64,000 nucleotides of DNA from Serratia nematodiphila DZ0503SBS1 (GCF_000738675.1 NZ_JPUX01000001.1:1426001-1490000); one strand, 5' to 3'; shown: positions 18,662 through 30,867, counted from the first letter of the stretch. Numbers and translations are program-made. The notes: generated by a model not told the origin, from the letters alone.

Positions 18662-19855
18662 GTGTTCCAGAACGTTGACGCCTATGCCGGCGATCCCATT
18701 CTGTCGCTGATGGAAAAATTCAAACAAGACCCGCGCGCGCACAAGGTGAACCTGAGCATCGGCCTGTACTACGATGCGCAGGGCATCATTCCGCAGATGC
18801 GGGCGGTCGCCGCGGCGCAAGCGCAGTTGAACAGCGTCGAGCATGGCGCCTCGGTATACCTGCCGATGGAAGGGCTGCAGTCTTACCGTTCCGCCATCCA
18901 GCAGCTGCTGTTCGGCGCGCAGCACCCGATGCTGCAGCAGGGGCGCATCGCCACCATTCAGACCGTCGGCGGTTCCGGCGCGTTGAAAGTGGGCGCCGAC
19001 TTCCTGAAAAGCTATTTCCCGGATTCGCAGGTGTGGGTCAGCGATCCGACCTGGGAAAACCACGTCGCCATCTTCAGCGGCGCCGGTTTCAAAGTGAATA
19101 CCTATCCATATTTTGACAGCGAAAGCCTGGGCGTGAAGTTCGACGCCATGCTGGCCGCGCTGAAACAGCTGCCGAAGCACAGCATCGCGCTGCTGCACCC
19201 GTGCTGTCACAACCCGACCGGTTCCGACCTGACCCCCGCCCAGTGGGATGAGGTGGTCGAGGTGATCGCCGAACGTGAAATCATTCCGTTCCTCGACATC
19301 GCCTATCAGGGCTTCGGCGGCGGCATGGAGCAGGACGCCTACGCCATTCGCGCCATCGCGGCGGCCGGTTTGCCGTGCCTGGTGAGCAACTCGTTCTCGA
19401 AGATCTTCTCGCTGTACGGCGAGCGCGTCGGCGGCCTGTCGGTGGTGTGCGAAAGCGAAGAGGCGGCCGGGCGCGTGCTGGGCCAGCTGAAGGCCACCGT
19501 GCGCCGCAACTACTCAAGCCCGCCAAACTTCGGCGCGCAGCTGGTGGCCAAGGTGCTGAACGACGCCCAGCTCAAAACCCAGTGGCTGGACGAGGTGGAG
19601 AGCATGCGCACCCGCATTCTCGAGATGCGTCACGCGCTGGTGGACACCCTGAAGAGCGCGCTGCCGCAGCGCAACTTTGATTACCTGTTGGCGCAGCGCG
19701 GCATGTTCAGCTACACCGGCTTCAGCGCGGCGCAGGTCGATCGTTTGCGTGAAGAGTTCGGTGTCTACCTGATCCACAGCGGCCGCATGTGCGTGGCCGG
19801 CCTGAACCACAACAACGTGCGCCAGGTGGCCGAGGCGTTTGCCGCGGTGCAGTAA
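18662..19855 (+). CDS. tyrB: aromatic amino acid aminotransferase
   Basis: PLP class I aminotransferase acting on phenylpyruvate, 4-hydroxyphenylpyruvate and 2-oxoisocaproate; last step of Phe and Tyr synthesis. 397 residues from a GTG start at 18662, which gives [17 protein letters not shown] as in E. coli TyrB, with AGGAG 10 bp upstream; the frame is open to 18626. The PLP lysine is in [16 protein letters not shown] and the substrate-carboxylate arginine in [10 protein letters not shown]. Ends at a strong terminator. In E. coli aphA follows tyrB; here it is absent. Confidence 0.96.
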   Translation: MFQNVDAYAGDPILSLMEKFKQDPRAHKVNLSIGLYYDAQGIIPQMRAVAAAQAQLNSVEHGASVYLPMEGLQSYRSAIQQLLFGAQHPMLQQGRIATIQTVGGSGALKVGADFLKSYFPDSQVWVSDPTWENHVAIFSGAGFKVNTYPYFDSESLGVKFDAMLAALKQLPKHSIALLHPCCHNPTGSDLTPAQWDEVVEVIAEREIIPFLDIAYQGFGGGMEQDAYAIRAIAAAGLPCLVSNSFSKIFSLYGERVGGLSVVCESEEAAGRVLGQLKATVRRNYSSPPNFGAQLVAKVLNDAQLKTQWLDEVESMRTRILEMRHALVDTLKSALPQRNFDYLLAQRGMFSYTGFSAAQVDRLREEFGVYLIHSGRMCVAGLNHNNVRQVAEAFAAVQ

Positions 19856-19883
19856 CGCCTGTTAGTCTGAACGGACGTTGATC

Positions 19884-19913
19884 GGAGCGATAGCGATATC
19901 GCTCCTTTTTTAT
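19884..19913 (+). terminator. terminator after tyrB
   Basis: GGAGCGATA and TATCGCTCC form a 9-bp stem with a GCGA loop, followed by TTTTTTATT. Confidence 0.9.
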
Positions 19914-19979
19914 TGCCGGCGCGCCGCCGAAGTTGCCGCAAACCGGAGAGAGAATATACTGATTGAGGGGCGCTCACTC

Positions 19980-20396
19980 ATGTGGCATCAGCAAACGCTA
20001 ATCCTCAGCGCAAAAGCGCGTGGCTTTCATCTGGTTACCGACGAGATAGTCAACCAGTTAACCCACTTACACCGCCTGCAAACCGGCCTGCTGCATCTGT
20101 TGCTGCAGCACACCTCGGCCTCGCTGACGCTCAACGAGAACTGCGATCCCACGGTGCGAGCCGATATGGAGCAGCATTTCCTGCGTCAGGTGCCGGAAAA
20201 CGCACCCTATCAGCATGACTACGAAGGGCCGGACGACATGCCGGCGCACATCAAATCCTCGCTGCTGGGCGCTTCCTTGACGCTGCCCGTCAGGCACGGG
20301 CGGCTGATGTTGGGCACATGGCAGGGCATCTGGCTGGGAGAGCACCGCATCCACGGCGGAGCACGCCGTATTGTGGCCACGTTACAGGGGGAATAA
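19980..20396 (+). CDS. yjbQ: YjbQ family protein (UPF0047)
   Basis: A 138-residue soluble protein, same length as E. coli YjbQ. The family signature [20 protein letters not shown] and the C-terminal [16 protein letters not shown] with several conserved histidines are present. Some members have been reported to show weak thiamin phosphate synthase activity; the real role is unknown. The Met at 19980 starts at the conserved MWHQQTLIL. Four bp separate it from yjbR, so the two form an operon. Confidence 0.93.
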   Translation: MWHQQTLILSAKARGFHLVTDEIVNQLTHLHRLQTGLLHLLLQHTSASLTLNENCDPTVRADMEQHFLRQVPENAPYQHDYEGPDDMPAHIKSSLLGASLTLPVRHGRLMLGTWQGIWLGEHRIHGGARRIVATLQGE

Positions 20397-20400
20397 CCCA

Positions 20401-20754
20401 ATGAATAACAGCGCATTGCTGGAGTACTGCATGGCGAAGCCGGGCGCGGAGCAGAGCGACCAGAACCAGTGGCAGGCCAGCCAAATCAAGGTGGGCGACG
20501 TGATGTTCGCCATGGTGTGCGAGGTCGAAGGGCGGCCGGCGCTGGCGGTCAAGTCCAGCCCGGAGCTGGCGGAAAGCCTGCGTGAACACCATCCGGAGAT
20601 CGTCGCCTGTGACGGCCTGAACAAGGCGCACTGGAATACGGTGTTTCTCGACGGCAACCTGCCGAACTCGCAGTTTTACACGCTGATCGACAGCTCCTAT
20701 CAGCTGGTGGTGGACGGCCTGCCCGAACACGTGCGCCAGGAACTGCGCGCCTGA
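20401..20754 (+). CDS. yjbR: YjbR family (MmcQ-like) protein
   Basis: A 117-residue protein with the double-wing MmcQ/YjbR fold, recognisable from LEYCMAKPGAEQ, KVGDVMFAMVCEVEGRPALAVKSSPELAE and the end LIDSSYQLVVDGL. Fold suggests DNA binding, but function is not established. GGGGGAATAACCC precedes the ATG at 20401; translation is probably coupled to yjbQ. Confidence 0.92.
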   Translation: MNNSALLEYCMAKPGAEQSDQNQWQASQIKVGDVMFAMVCEVEGRPALAVKSSPELAESLREHHPEIVACDGLNKAHWNTVFLDGNLPNSQFYTLIDSSYQLVVDGLPEHVRQELRA

Positions 20755-20758
20755 TTGC

Positions 20759-20783
20759 CGGGCGGCGGCGCCGCCCGTTTTTC
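20759..20783 (+). terminator. terminator after yjbQR
   Basis: GGGCGGCG-G-CGCCGCCC forms an 8-bp stem followed by GTTTTTC. Confidence 0.8.
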
Positions 20784-20902
20784 TTCTGTTTTTTCATGTT
20801 AAAGCGTGATCGCGGCCTGGATTTGGGAACGTTCCCCTTTTTATTGCGGCACTAAAACAGCTACGCTTGGGCATTCAAGACACGCGGATGAAGGAGGCCG
20901 AC

Positions 20903-21460
20903 ATGGCCATGAGCGAAGAAAAGCGCAAGATGATCGCCGGGGAACTGTACGACGCCGGCGATGAACTGCTGCGCAGCGAACGCCGGCGCGCACGCCAGCT
21001 AACGCATCGCTATAACCACTCCTCGCCGGAGGAGGGCGAGCTGCGCAAACAATGGTTGGGTGAGTTGCTGGGCCGCTATCAGGGCGGTACCATCGAGCCG
21101 ACCTTCCGCTGCGACTACGGCTATAACATCTATCTCGGCAAGAACTTCTACGCCAACTTCGACTGCGTGATCCTCGACGTATGCGAGGTGCATATCGGCG
21201 ACAACTGCCTGCTGGCGCCGGGCGTGCATATCTATACCGCCACCCATCCGCTGGACGCCGAGACTCGCGTCGGCGGGGCGGAGTTCGGTAAGGCTGTCAG
21301 GATTGGCGACAACGTGTGGATCGGCGGGCGCGCGGTGATCAATCCGGGAGTGACCATCGGCGATAATGCGGTCGTGGCCTCCGGCGCGGTGGTGACCAAA
21401 GACGTGCCGGCCAATTGCGTGGTGGGCGGCAACCCGGCCAGGATCATCAAGCAGCTATAA
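20903..21460 (+). CDS. maa: maltose O-acetyltransferase-like protein
   Basis: Hexapeptide-repeat acetyltransferase of 185 residues that closely follows E. coli Maa ([78 protein letters not shown]). It acetylates the 6-hydroxyl of glucose, maltose and related sugars with acetyl-CoA; the His in ATHPLD is catalytic in the family. AAGGAGG at 20891 is best spaced for the ATG at 20903; ATG at 20909 is possible. It sits between yjbR and an alcohol dehydrogenase, an insertion relative to E. coli. Confidence 0.85.
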   Translation: MAMSEEKRKMIAGELYDAGDELLRSERRRARQLTHRYNHSSPEEGELRKQWLGELLGRYQGGTIEPTFRCDYGYNIYLGKNFYANFDCVILDVCEVHIGDNCLLAPGVHIYTATHPLDAETRVGGAEFGKAVRIGDNVWIGGRAVINPGVTIGDNAVVASGAVVTKDVPANCVVGGNPARIIKQL

Positions 21461-21461
21461 A

Positions 21462-21486
21462 AAAACGGGCGCCGCCGGGCGCCCGC
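21462..21486. terminator. terminator between maa and the alcohol dehydrogenase
   Basis: CGGGCGCC and GGGCGCCCG form a GC-rich stem with AAAAAAA on its left, which reads as a T-run for the minus-strand alcohol dehydrogenase transcript. Confidence 0.75.
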
Positions 21487-21491
21487 CGTCA

Positions 21492-22544
21492 TCAGGCGCG
21501 CAGCGAGTCGATATCCACCACGAAGCGGTACTTCACGTCGCTTTTCAACATGCGTTCATAGGCCTCATTAATTTGCTGCATCGGGATCAGCTCGATATCC
21601 GACGTGATGCCGTGCTGCCCGCAGAAGTCCAGCATCTCTTGCGTTTCCGCGATGCCGCCGATCAGCGAACCGGCGATGCGGCGACGCTTCATGATCAGGT
21701 TGAACACCTGCGGCGACGGATGATCGTGCTCCGGCGCGCCGACCAGCGTCAGGGTGCCGTCGCGGCGCAGCAAGTTGAGGAACGGGTTCAGATCGTGCTG
21801 AGCCGCTACCGTGTTGAGGATGAAGTCGAAGCTGTTGACGTGCTGCGCCATCTCATCCGGGTTGCGCGAAATCACCACTTCATGGGCGCCGAGGCGCTTG
21901 GCGTCTTCGATTTTCGACGGCGAGGTGGTGAACAGCACCACATGCGCGCCCATCGCCCGCGCCAGTTTGACGCCCATGTGCCCCAGCCCGCCGAGCCCGA
22001 CGATGCCGACCTTTTTGCCTGGCCCCGCGCCCCACTGGCGCAGCGGCGAATAGGTGGTGATGCCGGCGCACAGCAGCGGCGCGACGCCGGCCGGATCGAG
22101 GTTTTCCGGCACGCGCAGCACGAAGTCCTGATCCACCACCAGATTGGTGGAGTAGCCGCCGTAGGTCACGGCGCCGGTGTGGCGATCCTGGCCGTTATAG
22201 GTACCGGTAAAGCCGTTCTCGCAATACTGTTCCAGCCCCTCATCGCAGCTCGGGCAGCTGCGGCAGGAATCCACCATGCAACCGACGCCGACCAGATCGC
22301 CGATTCGGTAACGCGAGACATGGTCGCCGACGGCGCTAACGCGGCCGACGATTTCGTGACCCGGCACCACCGGGTAAATCGTATTGCTCCATTCATTGCG
22401 CGCCTGGTGCAGATCCGAGTGGCAGACGCCGCAGAACAACACCTGAATTTGCACATCGTGGTCGCGCAGGGCGCGCGGCTGGTAATCGAAAGGCACCAGC
22501 GCAGACTTCGCGTCATGCGCTGCATAGGCATGAGTAATGTTCAT
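21492..22544 (-). CDS. zinc-dependent NAD(P) alcohol dehydrogenase / aldehyde reductase (YahK-like)
   Basis: A 350-residue medium-chain dehydrogenase. Catalytic-zinc ligands are in FCGVCHSDLHQ and GHEIVG, the structural-zinc cysteines in CRSCPSCDEGLEQYC, and the cofactor motif is GLGGLGHMGVKLARAMGAHV. The sequence belongs to the cinnamyl alcohol dehydrogenase group with E. coli YahK, NADPH-dependent aldehyde reductases of broad substrate range. The open frame extends to 22763, but the Met at 22544 gives the family N-terminus. Single gene, convergent with maa. Confidence 0.88.
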   Translation of the reverse strand: MNITHAYAAHDAKSALVPFDYQPRALRDHDVQIQVLFCGVCHSDLHQARNEWSNTIYPVVPGHEIVGRVSAVGDHVSRYRIGDLVGVGCMVDSCRSCPSCDEGLEQYCENGFTGTYNGQDRHTGAVTYGGYSTNLVVDQDFVLRVPENLDPAGVAPLLCAGITTYSPLRQWGAGPGKKVGIVGLGGLGHMGVKLARAMGAHVVLFTTSPSKIEDAKRLGAHEVVISRNPDEMAQHVNSFDFILNTVAAQHDLNPFLNLLRRDGTLTLVGAPEHDHPSPQVFNLIMKRRRIAGSLIGGIAETQEMLDFCGQHGITSDIELIPMQQINEAYERMLKSDVKYRFVVDIDSLRA

Positions 22545-22773
22545 GGTCGCTCCAGTTATCAATGTAGGGGGGACAACGTTTGACCGGCAGCGAAGTGCCG
22601 GCGAGACGCGGCCTGAATCAGACAGGGCGGCCGCCGAGGGAACATTGATGATAGAAGCGGTGAGCGCGGAGGGAAATGCCTGAAAATGTCGAAATCTTGC
22701 CTGTTTCTGTTCGATTGCGGGGAAACGGGGCAGCGTGCGGACCGCCTGAACGACGGCCCGCACGCCGGCGACA

Positions 22774-25602
<2,829 letters not shown>

Positions 25603-25723
25603 TTACACTTCCCGTCTTGATGATACACCGCGCCTGTCGCGATTTTTGCGGGGGATTTTGTGATGGATCTCGCAAAAAACCGGCACAGCCTGGTCGAAAC
25701 GCATAATTATGACACAAAAAAAC

Positions 25724-25739
25724 CTGAATGAATATCCAG
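25724..25739. promoter_or_regulatory. LexA box in the uvrA-ssb divergent promoter
   Basis: CTGAATGAATATCCAG fits CTG-N10-CAG and differs from the E. coli uvrA/ssb site, as I recall it, at one base. It is 122 bp upstream of uvrA and 140 bp upstream of ssb. Confidence 0.88.
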
Positions 25740-25879
25740 TATGCGAATGCAACAAGGTCGATCGAAAAGACAATTCTGGAATGCAATTCGCACTTATCAA
25801 CACGGGTGTGGTTTCGCACTCAGCGTGGTAAACTGACGCGTTTATACTGTGTAGAAATCAATCATCGGGAGAAGTGCTC

Positions 25880-26410
25880 ATGGCCAGCAGAGGCGTAAAC
25901 AAAGTAATTCTGGTCGGGAATCTGGGTCAGGATCCAGAAGTCCGTTACATGCCGAACGGCGGCGCAGTGGCCAACATTACCCTGGCGACCTCCGAAAGCT
26001 GGCGTGACAAGGCGACCGGCGAACAGAAAGAGAAGACCGAGTGGCACCGCGTCGTGCTGTTCGGCAAACTGGCCGAAGTGGCGGGCGAATACCTGCGTAA
26101 AGGCTCTCAGGTCTACATCGAAGGCTCCCTGCAGACCCGTAAATGGCAGGATCAGAGCGGCCAGGATCGCTACACCACCGAGATCGTGGTTAACGTCGGC
26201 GGCACCATGCAGATGCTGGGCGGCCGTCAGGGCGGCGGCGCACCGGCCGGTCAATCTGCCGGCGGCCAGGGCGGTTGGGGCCAGCCTCAGCAGCCACAGG
26301 GCGGCAACCAGTTCAGCGGCGGCCAGCAGCAGTCTCGCCCGGCGCAGAACAGCGCACCGGCGACCAGCAACGAACCACCAATGGATTTCGACGACGATAT
26401 TCCGTTCTAA
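25880..26410 (+). CDS. ssb: single-stranded DNA-binding protein
   Basis: Essential homotetrameric ssDNA-binding protein, 176 residues. The OB fold starts [20 protein letters not shown] and includes [15 protein letters not shown] and [10 protein letters not shown]; a Gly/Gln/Pro-rich linker follows; the acidic tail MDFDDDIPF is the docking site for many repair and replication proteins. Two further codons upstream (from 25874) are in frame, but the Met at 25880 matches E. coli. Divergent from uvrA and expected to respond modestly to SOS. Confidence 0.98.
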
Positions 26411-26426
26411 GCCTGGCGACAGCGCT

Positions 26427-26456
26427 AAAAAAACCCCGCTCAGGCGGGGTTTTTTG
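26427..26456. terminator. bidirectional terminator after ssb
   Basis: AACCCCGC-TCAG-GCGGGGTT stem with A-run before and T-run after; serves ssb and the convergent cyclase-family gene. Confidence 0.9.
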
Positions 26457-26495
26457 TGTTCGTTAGCCGCTGATTTTCTGCGGCGGTGTCGCCAA

Positions 26496-27452
26496 TCAGT
26501 AAATTGCTACCGGGTTGATATTGACCTGAGTTGAACCGACATACAGCGGTTGCCCCAGTACGAACAGGAATTCCCAGGTTTTCGTGCGTACCAGCGGGCG
26601 GCTGTCGATCAGCTCCAGGTTATAGACGCCGCGTTTGGCCAGCAGGTACTGGTTGACCGGGAACTCTTCGTCATTTTTCGGGTTAGGGTAAACTTCGGAG
26701 GCCCAGGTATCACCGCCGAAGGCCACGATGCCTTGGTCGGCCAACCATTTCGCCGCTTCCATGCCGATACCCGGTTCAACTTCCAGGAACTTTTTATTGT
26801 CTTTGCCAATCAGCTCCAGCCAGCCGGTGTTGAACAAGACAACGTCGCCTTTGCGTAAACTGATGCCCTGCTTTTTAAGCACCGCTTGAATATCCGCAAC
26901 GGAAAATTCGGTGCCGCCCGGAACGATCGCTTTATTATAATAAGCCGTCATATCGAGTACGACGCCGCGTGTGACCATGGGCGGCACTTTTTCCACGCCC
27001 AATTTTTTCACGCCATCTACGGTGACGAAATCCGCCGCTTTATTGCCGTTATAATAAACATTGTCGATGCCGATATGGCCAATGCCATTCAACTGAGTGC
27101 CGACGCCGGTCCAGGCATTCACCAATTCATCATTAAAGGTGAATTTATTTGGGCCAAGCGTTTTACCGTCCTGCTGACCAGGCTGAATATTATATAAGCG
27201 GAAGCTGCGGTGGCGGAACGCCGGGAAATCTTTATCGACGGGCACCGCCAATGGCAATGTCTTGCCTTGTTTTACCAACTGCACAGACTGTAATACGACC
27301 TCTGGCGTGAGCAGGTTGGCCGCGCCGATTTCGTCTTTTGCGCCGTAAACGGAAGGATACCAGTCTGACGACTGCACGGCGGATTCTGCGGCGTGCGCGG
27401 GCACTGCGGCCAGCAAGGGCAGCAAGAGGGAGAGGCGATACAATGATTTCAT
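26496..27452 (-). CDS. cyclase family protein (PF04199 type), exported
   Basis: A 318-residue protein with a signal peptide ending AVPAHA. The body resembles the metal-dependent cyclase/kynurenine formamidase-like family: VGTQLNGIGHIGIDNVYYNGN occupies the usual HXGTHXD region, with later conserved blocks PPMVTRGVVLDM, GDVVLFNTGWLELIG and FGGDTWASEVYPNP. In this branch the first metal-ligand region reads GTQLN instead of GTHID, so activity should not be assumed. Members hydrolyse amides or lactones. It stands alone downstream of the ssb terminator. The substrate is unknown. Confidence 0.75.
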   Translation of the reverse strand: MKSLYRLSLLLPLLAAVPAHAAESAVQSSDWYPSVYGAKDEIGAANLLTPEVVLQSVQLVKQGKTLPLAVPVDKDFPAFRHRSFRLYNIQPGQQDGKTLGPNKFTFNDELVNAWTGVGTQLNGIGHIGIDNVYYNGNKAADFVTVDGVKKLGVEKVPPMVTRGVVLDMTAYYNKAIVPGGTEFSVADIQAVLKKQGISLRKGDVVLFNTGWLELIGKDNKKFLEVEPGIGMEAAKWLADQGIVAFGGDTWASEVYPNPKNDEEFPVNQYLLAKRGVYNLELIDSRPLVRTKTWEFLFVLGQPLYVGSTQVNINPVAIY

Positions 27453-27671
27453 CAGTGACTCATCCTTATAACGGAGTATTGCAGGGCGAATGAAAGTGAG
27501 CCTCCGGAAATTGGCGGCGTGAGGCCGCCGAATAATAACCGGTGAGGGAACGGCTCATTTTTTCTGTGTACTGGGTACGCCAGCGTGATTTTTAAAAAGG
27601 CGCCCGGCGATGATTTCCTTAATCATGCGGTAATGAATAACGCCGTATGCACGGCGTTATCGCTAAACGCA

Positions 27672-27884
27672 TTATTTTTTCAGTTCTGCACTCATGGTGA
27701 CGAAATTGCCCATGTAGGCGCTGGTAATTTTGTAGCCGCTTGCGCCGGCTTCTTGCGCTTTTTTAGCGATGAGGGCTTCGGTGGAATCCAGTGTTCTGCC
27801 GGTTGCGGTCACGCTTTCTGCCGCGGCATTAAACGACAGCATGGAAAACAGAGCGAGTGAAATAACGGTGGTCATGGTTTTCAT
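27672..27884 (-). CDS. YdgH/BhsA/McbA-like small periplasmic protein
   Basis: A 70-residue secreted protein with a signal peptide ending SFNAAAES and one DUF1471-like domain (GRTLDSTEALIAKKAQEAGASGYKITSAYMGNFVTMSAELKK). Such proteins appear under stress and in biofilm, but mechanisms are unclear. It lies alone between the cyclase-family gene and an SDR. A second member is at 29968. An inverted repeat, ATAACGCCG/CGGCGTTAT (27638-27660), downstream may end the transcript. Confidence 0.75.
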   Translation of the reverse strand: MKTMTTVISLALFSMLSFNAAAESVTATGRTLDSTEALIAKKAQEAGASGYKITSAYMGNFVTMSAELKK

Positions 27885-28086
27885 ATCTTTATCCTGTGTT
27901 CGAAGGTTCGAAAAATAAGGGTGTCCGGTACGACACGATGGAGCGAAGGATAAAGACGTCGGCCTGGTGAATAAATAACAGAATCGTCAATAAACTATTC
28001 CATTTTTGCGCATAAACTAATTCTATTATTGTCTTTCAAGGCCGAATATGCCGTGCGAGGTGAGAAGCGCTCGTCGGGGAGCGAAT

Positions 28087-28112
28087 GAAAAAAAAGCCCC
28101 TTGCGGGGCTTT
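28087..28112 (-). terminator. terminator after the SDR gene
   Basis: AAGCCCC-TTGC-GGGGCTT with a run of eight A on its left, i.e. a T-run on the minus strand just beyond the SDR stop. Confidence 0.85.
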
Positions 28113-28117
28113 GAGCG

Positions 28118-28867
28118 CTACGCCGAGAAGCCGCCGTCGATGCTCAGACTGGCGCCGGTGATATAACCCGCCTGCGGGCCCGCCAGGTAGGTGACGAAAC
28201 CGGCGATTTCTTCATCTTTGCCGTAACGGCCGATCGCCATCAGCTGCTTGAGCTGATCGGCAAACTCGCCGGCGTCCGGGTTCATTTCGGTGTCCACCGG
28301 GCCGGGCTGCACGTTATTGACGGTGATGCCGCGTGGGCCGAGATCGCGCGCCATGCCCTTGGTCAGCCCGACCAGCGCCGATTTGCTCATCGCGTACACC
28401 GCCGCGCCGCCGAACGGCACGCGCTCGGCGTTGGTGCTGCCGATGTGGATGATACGGCCGCCGTCGTTCATGTGGCGCGCCGCCTCCTGGCTGGCGACGA
28501 ATACGCTGCGTACGTTGACCGCCAGCATGCGATCCAGGTCGTCCAGCGCCAGTTCCTCGGTGCCGCCCAGCGTAAATACCCCGGCGTTGTTCACCAGAAT
28601 ATCCAGGTTGCCGAAGTGACTCACCGCCTGGCGAACCGCCTGCTGCAGCGCCGCAGCATCGGCGCTGTCGGCCTTGATGGCGAGGGCTTTGCCGCCGGCG
28701 GCGGTAACGGCGCTCGCCACCGCTTCGGCGCGATCGGCCGAGGCGGCGTAGGTAAAGGCGACGGCGGCGCCCTCGCTCGCCAAGCGTTTAACGATGGCGG
28801 CGCCGATGCCGCGGGAGCCGCCCTGAACGAATGCGACTTTGCCTTGCAGTGGGAGTGCTGTGGTCAT
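28118..28867 (-). CDS. short-chain dehydrogenase/reductase
   Basis: A 249-residue classical SDR. Cofactor motif GGSRGIGAAIVKRL, structural motif NNAGV, catalytic YAMSK with serine in IHIGSTNAERVPFGGAAVYAMSK, and C-terminal TGASLSIDGGFSA. A Lys/Asp after beta2 does not settle NAD versus NADP. The frame is open to 28906; the Met at 28867 gives a typical N-terminus. Divergent from a LysR-type regulator 127 bp away, the usual pairing of a regulator with its target. Substrate unknown. Confidence 0.88.
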   Translation of the reverse strand: MTTALPLQGKVAFVQGGSRGIGAAIVKRLASEGAAVAFTYAASADRAEAVASAVTAAGGKALAIKADSADAAALQQAVRQAVSHFGNLDILVNNAGVFTLGGTEELALDDLDRMLAVNVRSVFVASQEAARHMNDGGRIIHIGSTNAERVPFGGAAVYAMSKSALVGLTKGMARDLGPRGITVNNVQPGPVDTEMNPDAGEFADQLKQLMAIGRYGKDEEIAGFVTYLAGPQAGYITGASLSIDGGFSA

Positions 28868-28994
28868 GTTATTTCTCCAGAGTGGATGAGGGTAAAGTGT
28901 CGGCATTCAGTATCGGAGATCGCTTGCACGGCCACTAGCCACAAAGAGCTATAATCAGTTAAAACCATTAGTTTAAAATCCATAAGGAAAAAGC

Positions 28995-29912
28995 ATGCTG
29001 GGACATCTGGAGTGCTTCGTCAGCAGCGCGGAAAACGGCAGTTTCTCCGCCGCCGGCCGCAAGCTGGGCCTCAGCCCGGCGGCGGTAAGCAAGAATGTCA
29101 CCCGGCTGGAGGCGGTGGTCGGCGTGCGGCTGTTTCAACGCAATACCCGCAAGTTGATCCTCACCGAAGCAGGCGAGCGTTTTCTCAGTGAGGTGAGCGG
29201 CGGGTTGCAATCGATCCAGTGTGCATTGAAGGGGTTGAGCAGCGGCGGCGGCGCGGCGGCCGGCGGCTTGAAGGTCAGCATGGGCACCGCCTTCGGCCTG
29301 CACTTCGTGTTGCCGATGCTGCCGATGTTTTTGACGCAGTACCCGGCGATTGTACCGGACTGGCATTTCGACAATCGCCAGGTGGATCTGATCGGTGAGA
29401 ACTTTGACGCTGCGCTGGGCGGCGGCATCGAGTTGGCGCAGGGGATGATTGCTCGCGAGCTGGCGCCTGCGCATGGCGTATTGGTCGCTTCGGCAGAATA
29501 CTTGCGGCAGCGGCCGCCGTTGACGGAGCCGGAGCAACTGGCGCAACACGCCGGGATTTTCATCCGTTCGCCGCAGACCGGGCGCATTCGCCACCAGCCG
29601 CTGCGAAATGCCCAGAATGAGCAGCGTGCGCCGGGGATGACGGTCAGCATGACGGTCAATGAACCGGAAGCGGCGGCGCGGGCGGCGGAAATGGGATTGG
29701 GCATCGCGCTGATCGGCATGCCGAATGCGGCGCCTTATCTGGAAAGCGGCCGTCTGATGCGGGTTCTGCCGGGCTGGTATGTCGATCGCGGCAGCGTGTA
29801 TCTCTATTTTCCCACCACCAAATTCTTACCGACCAAAACCCGGGTGTTTGTCGATTTCATCACCGAACAGTTCCGCCTGCAGAAGTTGGCGGCGCGCTTC
29901 GACGCCCGCTAA
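28995..29912 (+). CDS. LysR family transcriptional regulator
   Basis: A 305-residue LysR-type regulator. The N-terminal helix-turn-helix (FVSSAENGSFSAAGRKLGLSPAAVSKNVTRLE) is followed by RLFQRNTRKLILTEAGERFL and the periplasmic-binding-like effector domain. It most resembles the branch that controls a divergent oxidoreductase gene, here the SDR at 28118. The DNA between the two starts (28868-28994) should hold the operator; AGTTAAAACCATTAGTTTAA is AT-rich and partly symmetrical. The effector is unknown. Confidence 0.88.
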   Translation: MLGHLECFVSSAENGSFSAAGRKLGLSPAAVSKNVTRLEAVVGVRLFQRNTRKLILTEAGERFLSEVSGGLQSIQCALKGLSSGGGAAAGGLKVSMGTAFGLHFVLPMLPMFLTQYPAIVPDWHFDNRQVDLIGENFDAALGGGIELAQGMIARELAPAHGVLVASAEYLRQRPPLTEPEQLAQHAGIFIRSPQTGRIRHQPLRNAQNEQRAPGMTVSMTVNEPEAAARAAEMGLGIALIGMPNAAPYLESGRLMRVLPGWYVDRGSVYLYFPTTKFLPTKTRVFVDFITEQFRLQKLAARFDAR

Positions 29913-29917
29913 AACGA

Positions 29918-29944
29918 GAAAAGCCCCTTGCGGGGCTTCTTTCT
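29918..29944. terminator. terminator after the LysR gene
   Basis: AAGCCCC-TTGC-GGGGCTT followed by CTTTCTT, with AAAA upstream; serves the LysR gene and possibly the convergent small gene. Confidence 0.75.
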
Positions 29945-29967
29945 TCCGTCGGTTGGCTGTCCGACGA

Positions 29968-30228
29968 TCAGTTGAAGATTTCTGCGGTGCCGTACAGTTT
30001 GTTCTGACCACCGGCGGCGACGATGCGGTAGGCGCTGGCGCCCGACGCGGCGGCTTTGCTGGCCAGTTCGCTTTCCAGCGCGCTCAGGTTAGCGGCGCCG
30101 CTCACGGTGACGACGCCGATCTTCTGGGCGCCTGCAGCAGGTTGGTTGGAAGGCAGGTCAGCGGCGAAGGTAGCGAAAGAAGCGGTAGCCAGCAGCGCAG
30201 CGGTAGCAAAAATTTTGACGTTTTTCAT
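29968..30228 (-). CDS. YdgH/BhsA/McbA-like small periplasmic protein
   Basis: An 86-residue secreted protein. The signal peptide ends SFATFAAD and the mature part carries one DUF1471-type domain, KIGVVTVSGAANLSALESELASKAAASGASAYRIV-like, ending in KLYGTAEIFN. Paralogue of the protein at 27672. Single gene with its own upstream region; no functional partner nearby. Confidence 0.8.
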   Translation of the reverse strand: MKNVKIFATAALLATASFATFAADLPSNQPAAGAQKIGVVTVSGAANLSALESELASKAAASGASAYRIVAAGGQNKLYGTAEIFN

Positions 30229-30423
30229 GATGCGTTCCTCAGAGTGTTTGTTAGGTGAGAGCCCGTTGTCTCTCGATGTGTTAAATACTAGTGCACCGGG
30301 TGTGAATAAAAAATCGGAGAGTTTTGAGTATCTCTGTCAAATAAATTGATTGTTTTTCATCCGCTGGCGCGGGGCAACAATCGCCACTACCCTTTACAGA
30401 CGATCCTTAACCGGAGAAGCGTC

Positions 30424-30867
30424 ATGACGATAAACGCGTTTATCGGCAGTTGGGCGTTGGTGTCGTCGGCGTTCAAAAACCAGAACGGCGAGCTGAATTA
30501 CCCGCTGGGCGAGCAGGTGTTGGGGCGCATCCACTATGAGGCCAACGGCACGATGGCGGCGCAGCTATACAGCGCCGTGCGGCCGCGTTTCGTCGCCGAC
30601 GATTTGGCGCAGGGATCCGAGCGGGAGATCCATGCCGCCTTCATCAATATGATTTGCTACTTCGGCCGTTATCAGGTGGAAGAAAGCGAGCAACGGGTGG
30701 TGCATCAGGTTGAAGGCTGCTCGTTCCCCAATTGGATAGGCAGCCGTCAGGTGCGCTTTTACGCCTTTAACGCCGATCGGCTGACGTTGCGCACGGTGCC
30801 GCTGCAGCTCGGCAACGGCGTGCAGGTTGGCGAACTGGTGTGGCAGCGGACAGGAGCGTCGTCATGA
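30424..30867 (+). CDS. lipocalin-like domain protein
   Basis: A 147-residue cytoplasmic protein starting MTINAFIGSWALVSSAF, with GRIHYEANGTMAAQLY and the later beta strands NRIGSRQVRFY-like, typical of the lipocalin-like (Lipocalin_5) family of small ligand-binding barrels. No signal peptide. The open frame starts at 30346, but the Met at 30424 follows CCGGAGAAGCGTC. It overlaps the GST gene by four bases (ATGA), so they are translationally coupled. Function unknown. Confidence 0.75.
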   Translation: MTINAFIGSWALVSSAFKNQNGELNYPLGEQVLGRIHYEANGTMAAQLYSAVRPRFVADDLAQGSEREIHAAFINMICYFGRYQVEESEQRVVHQVEGCSFPNWIGSRQVRFYAFNADRLTLRTVPLQLGNGVQVGELVWQRTGASS

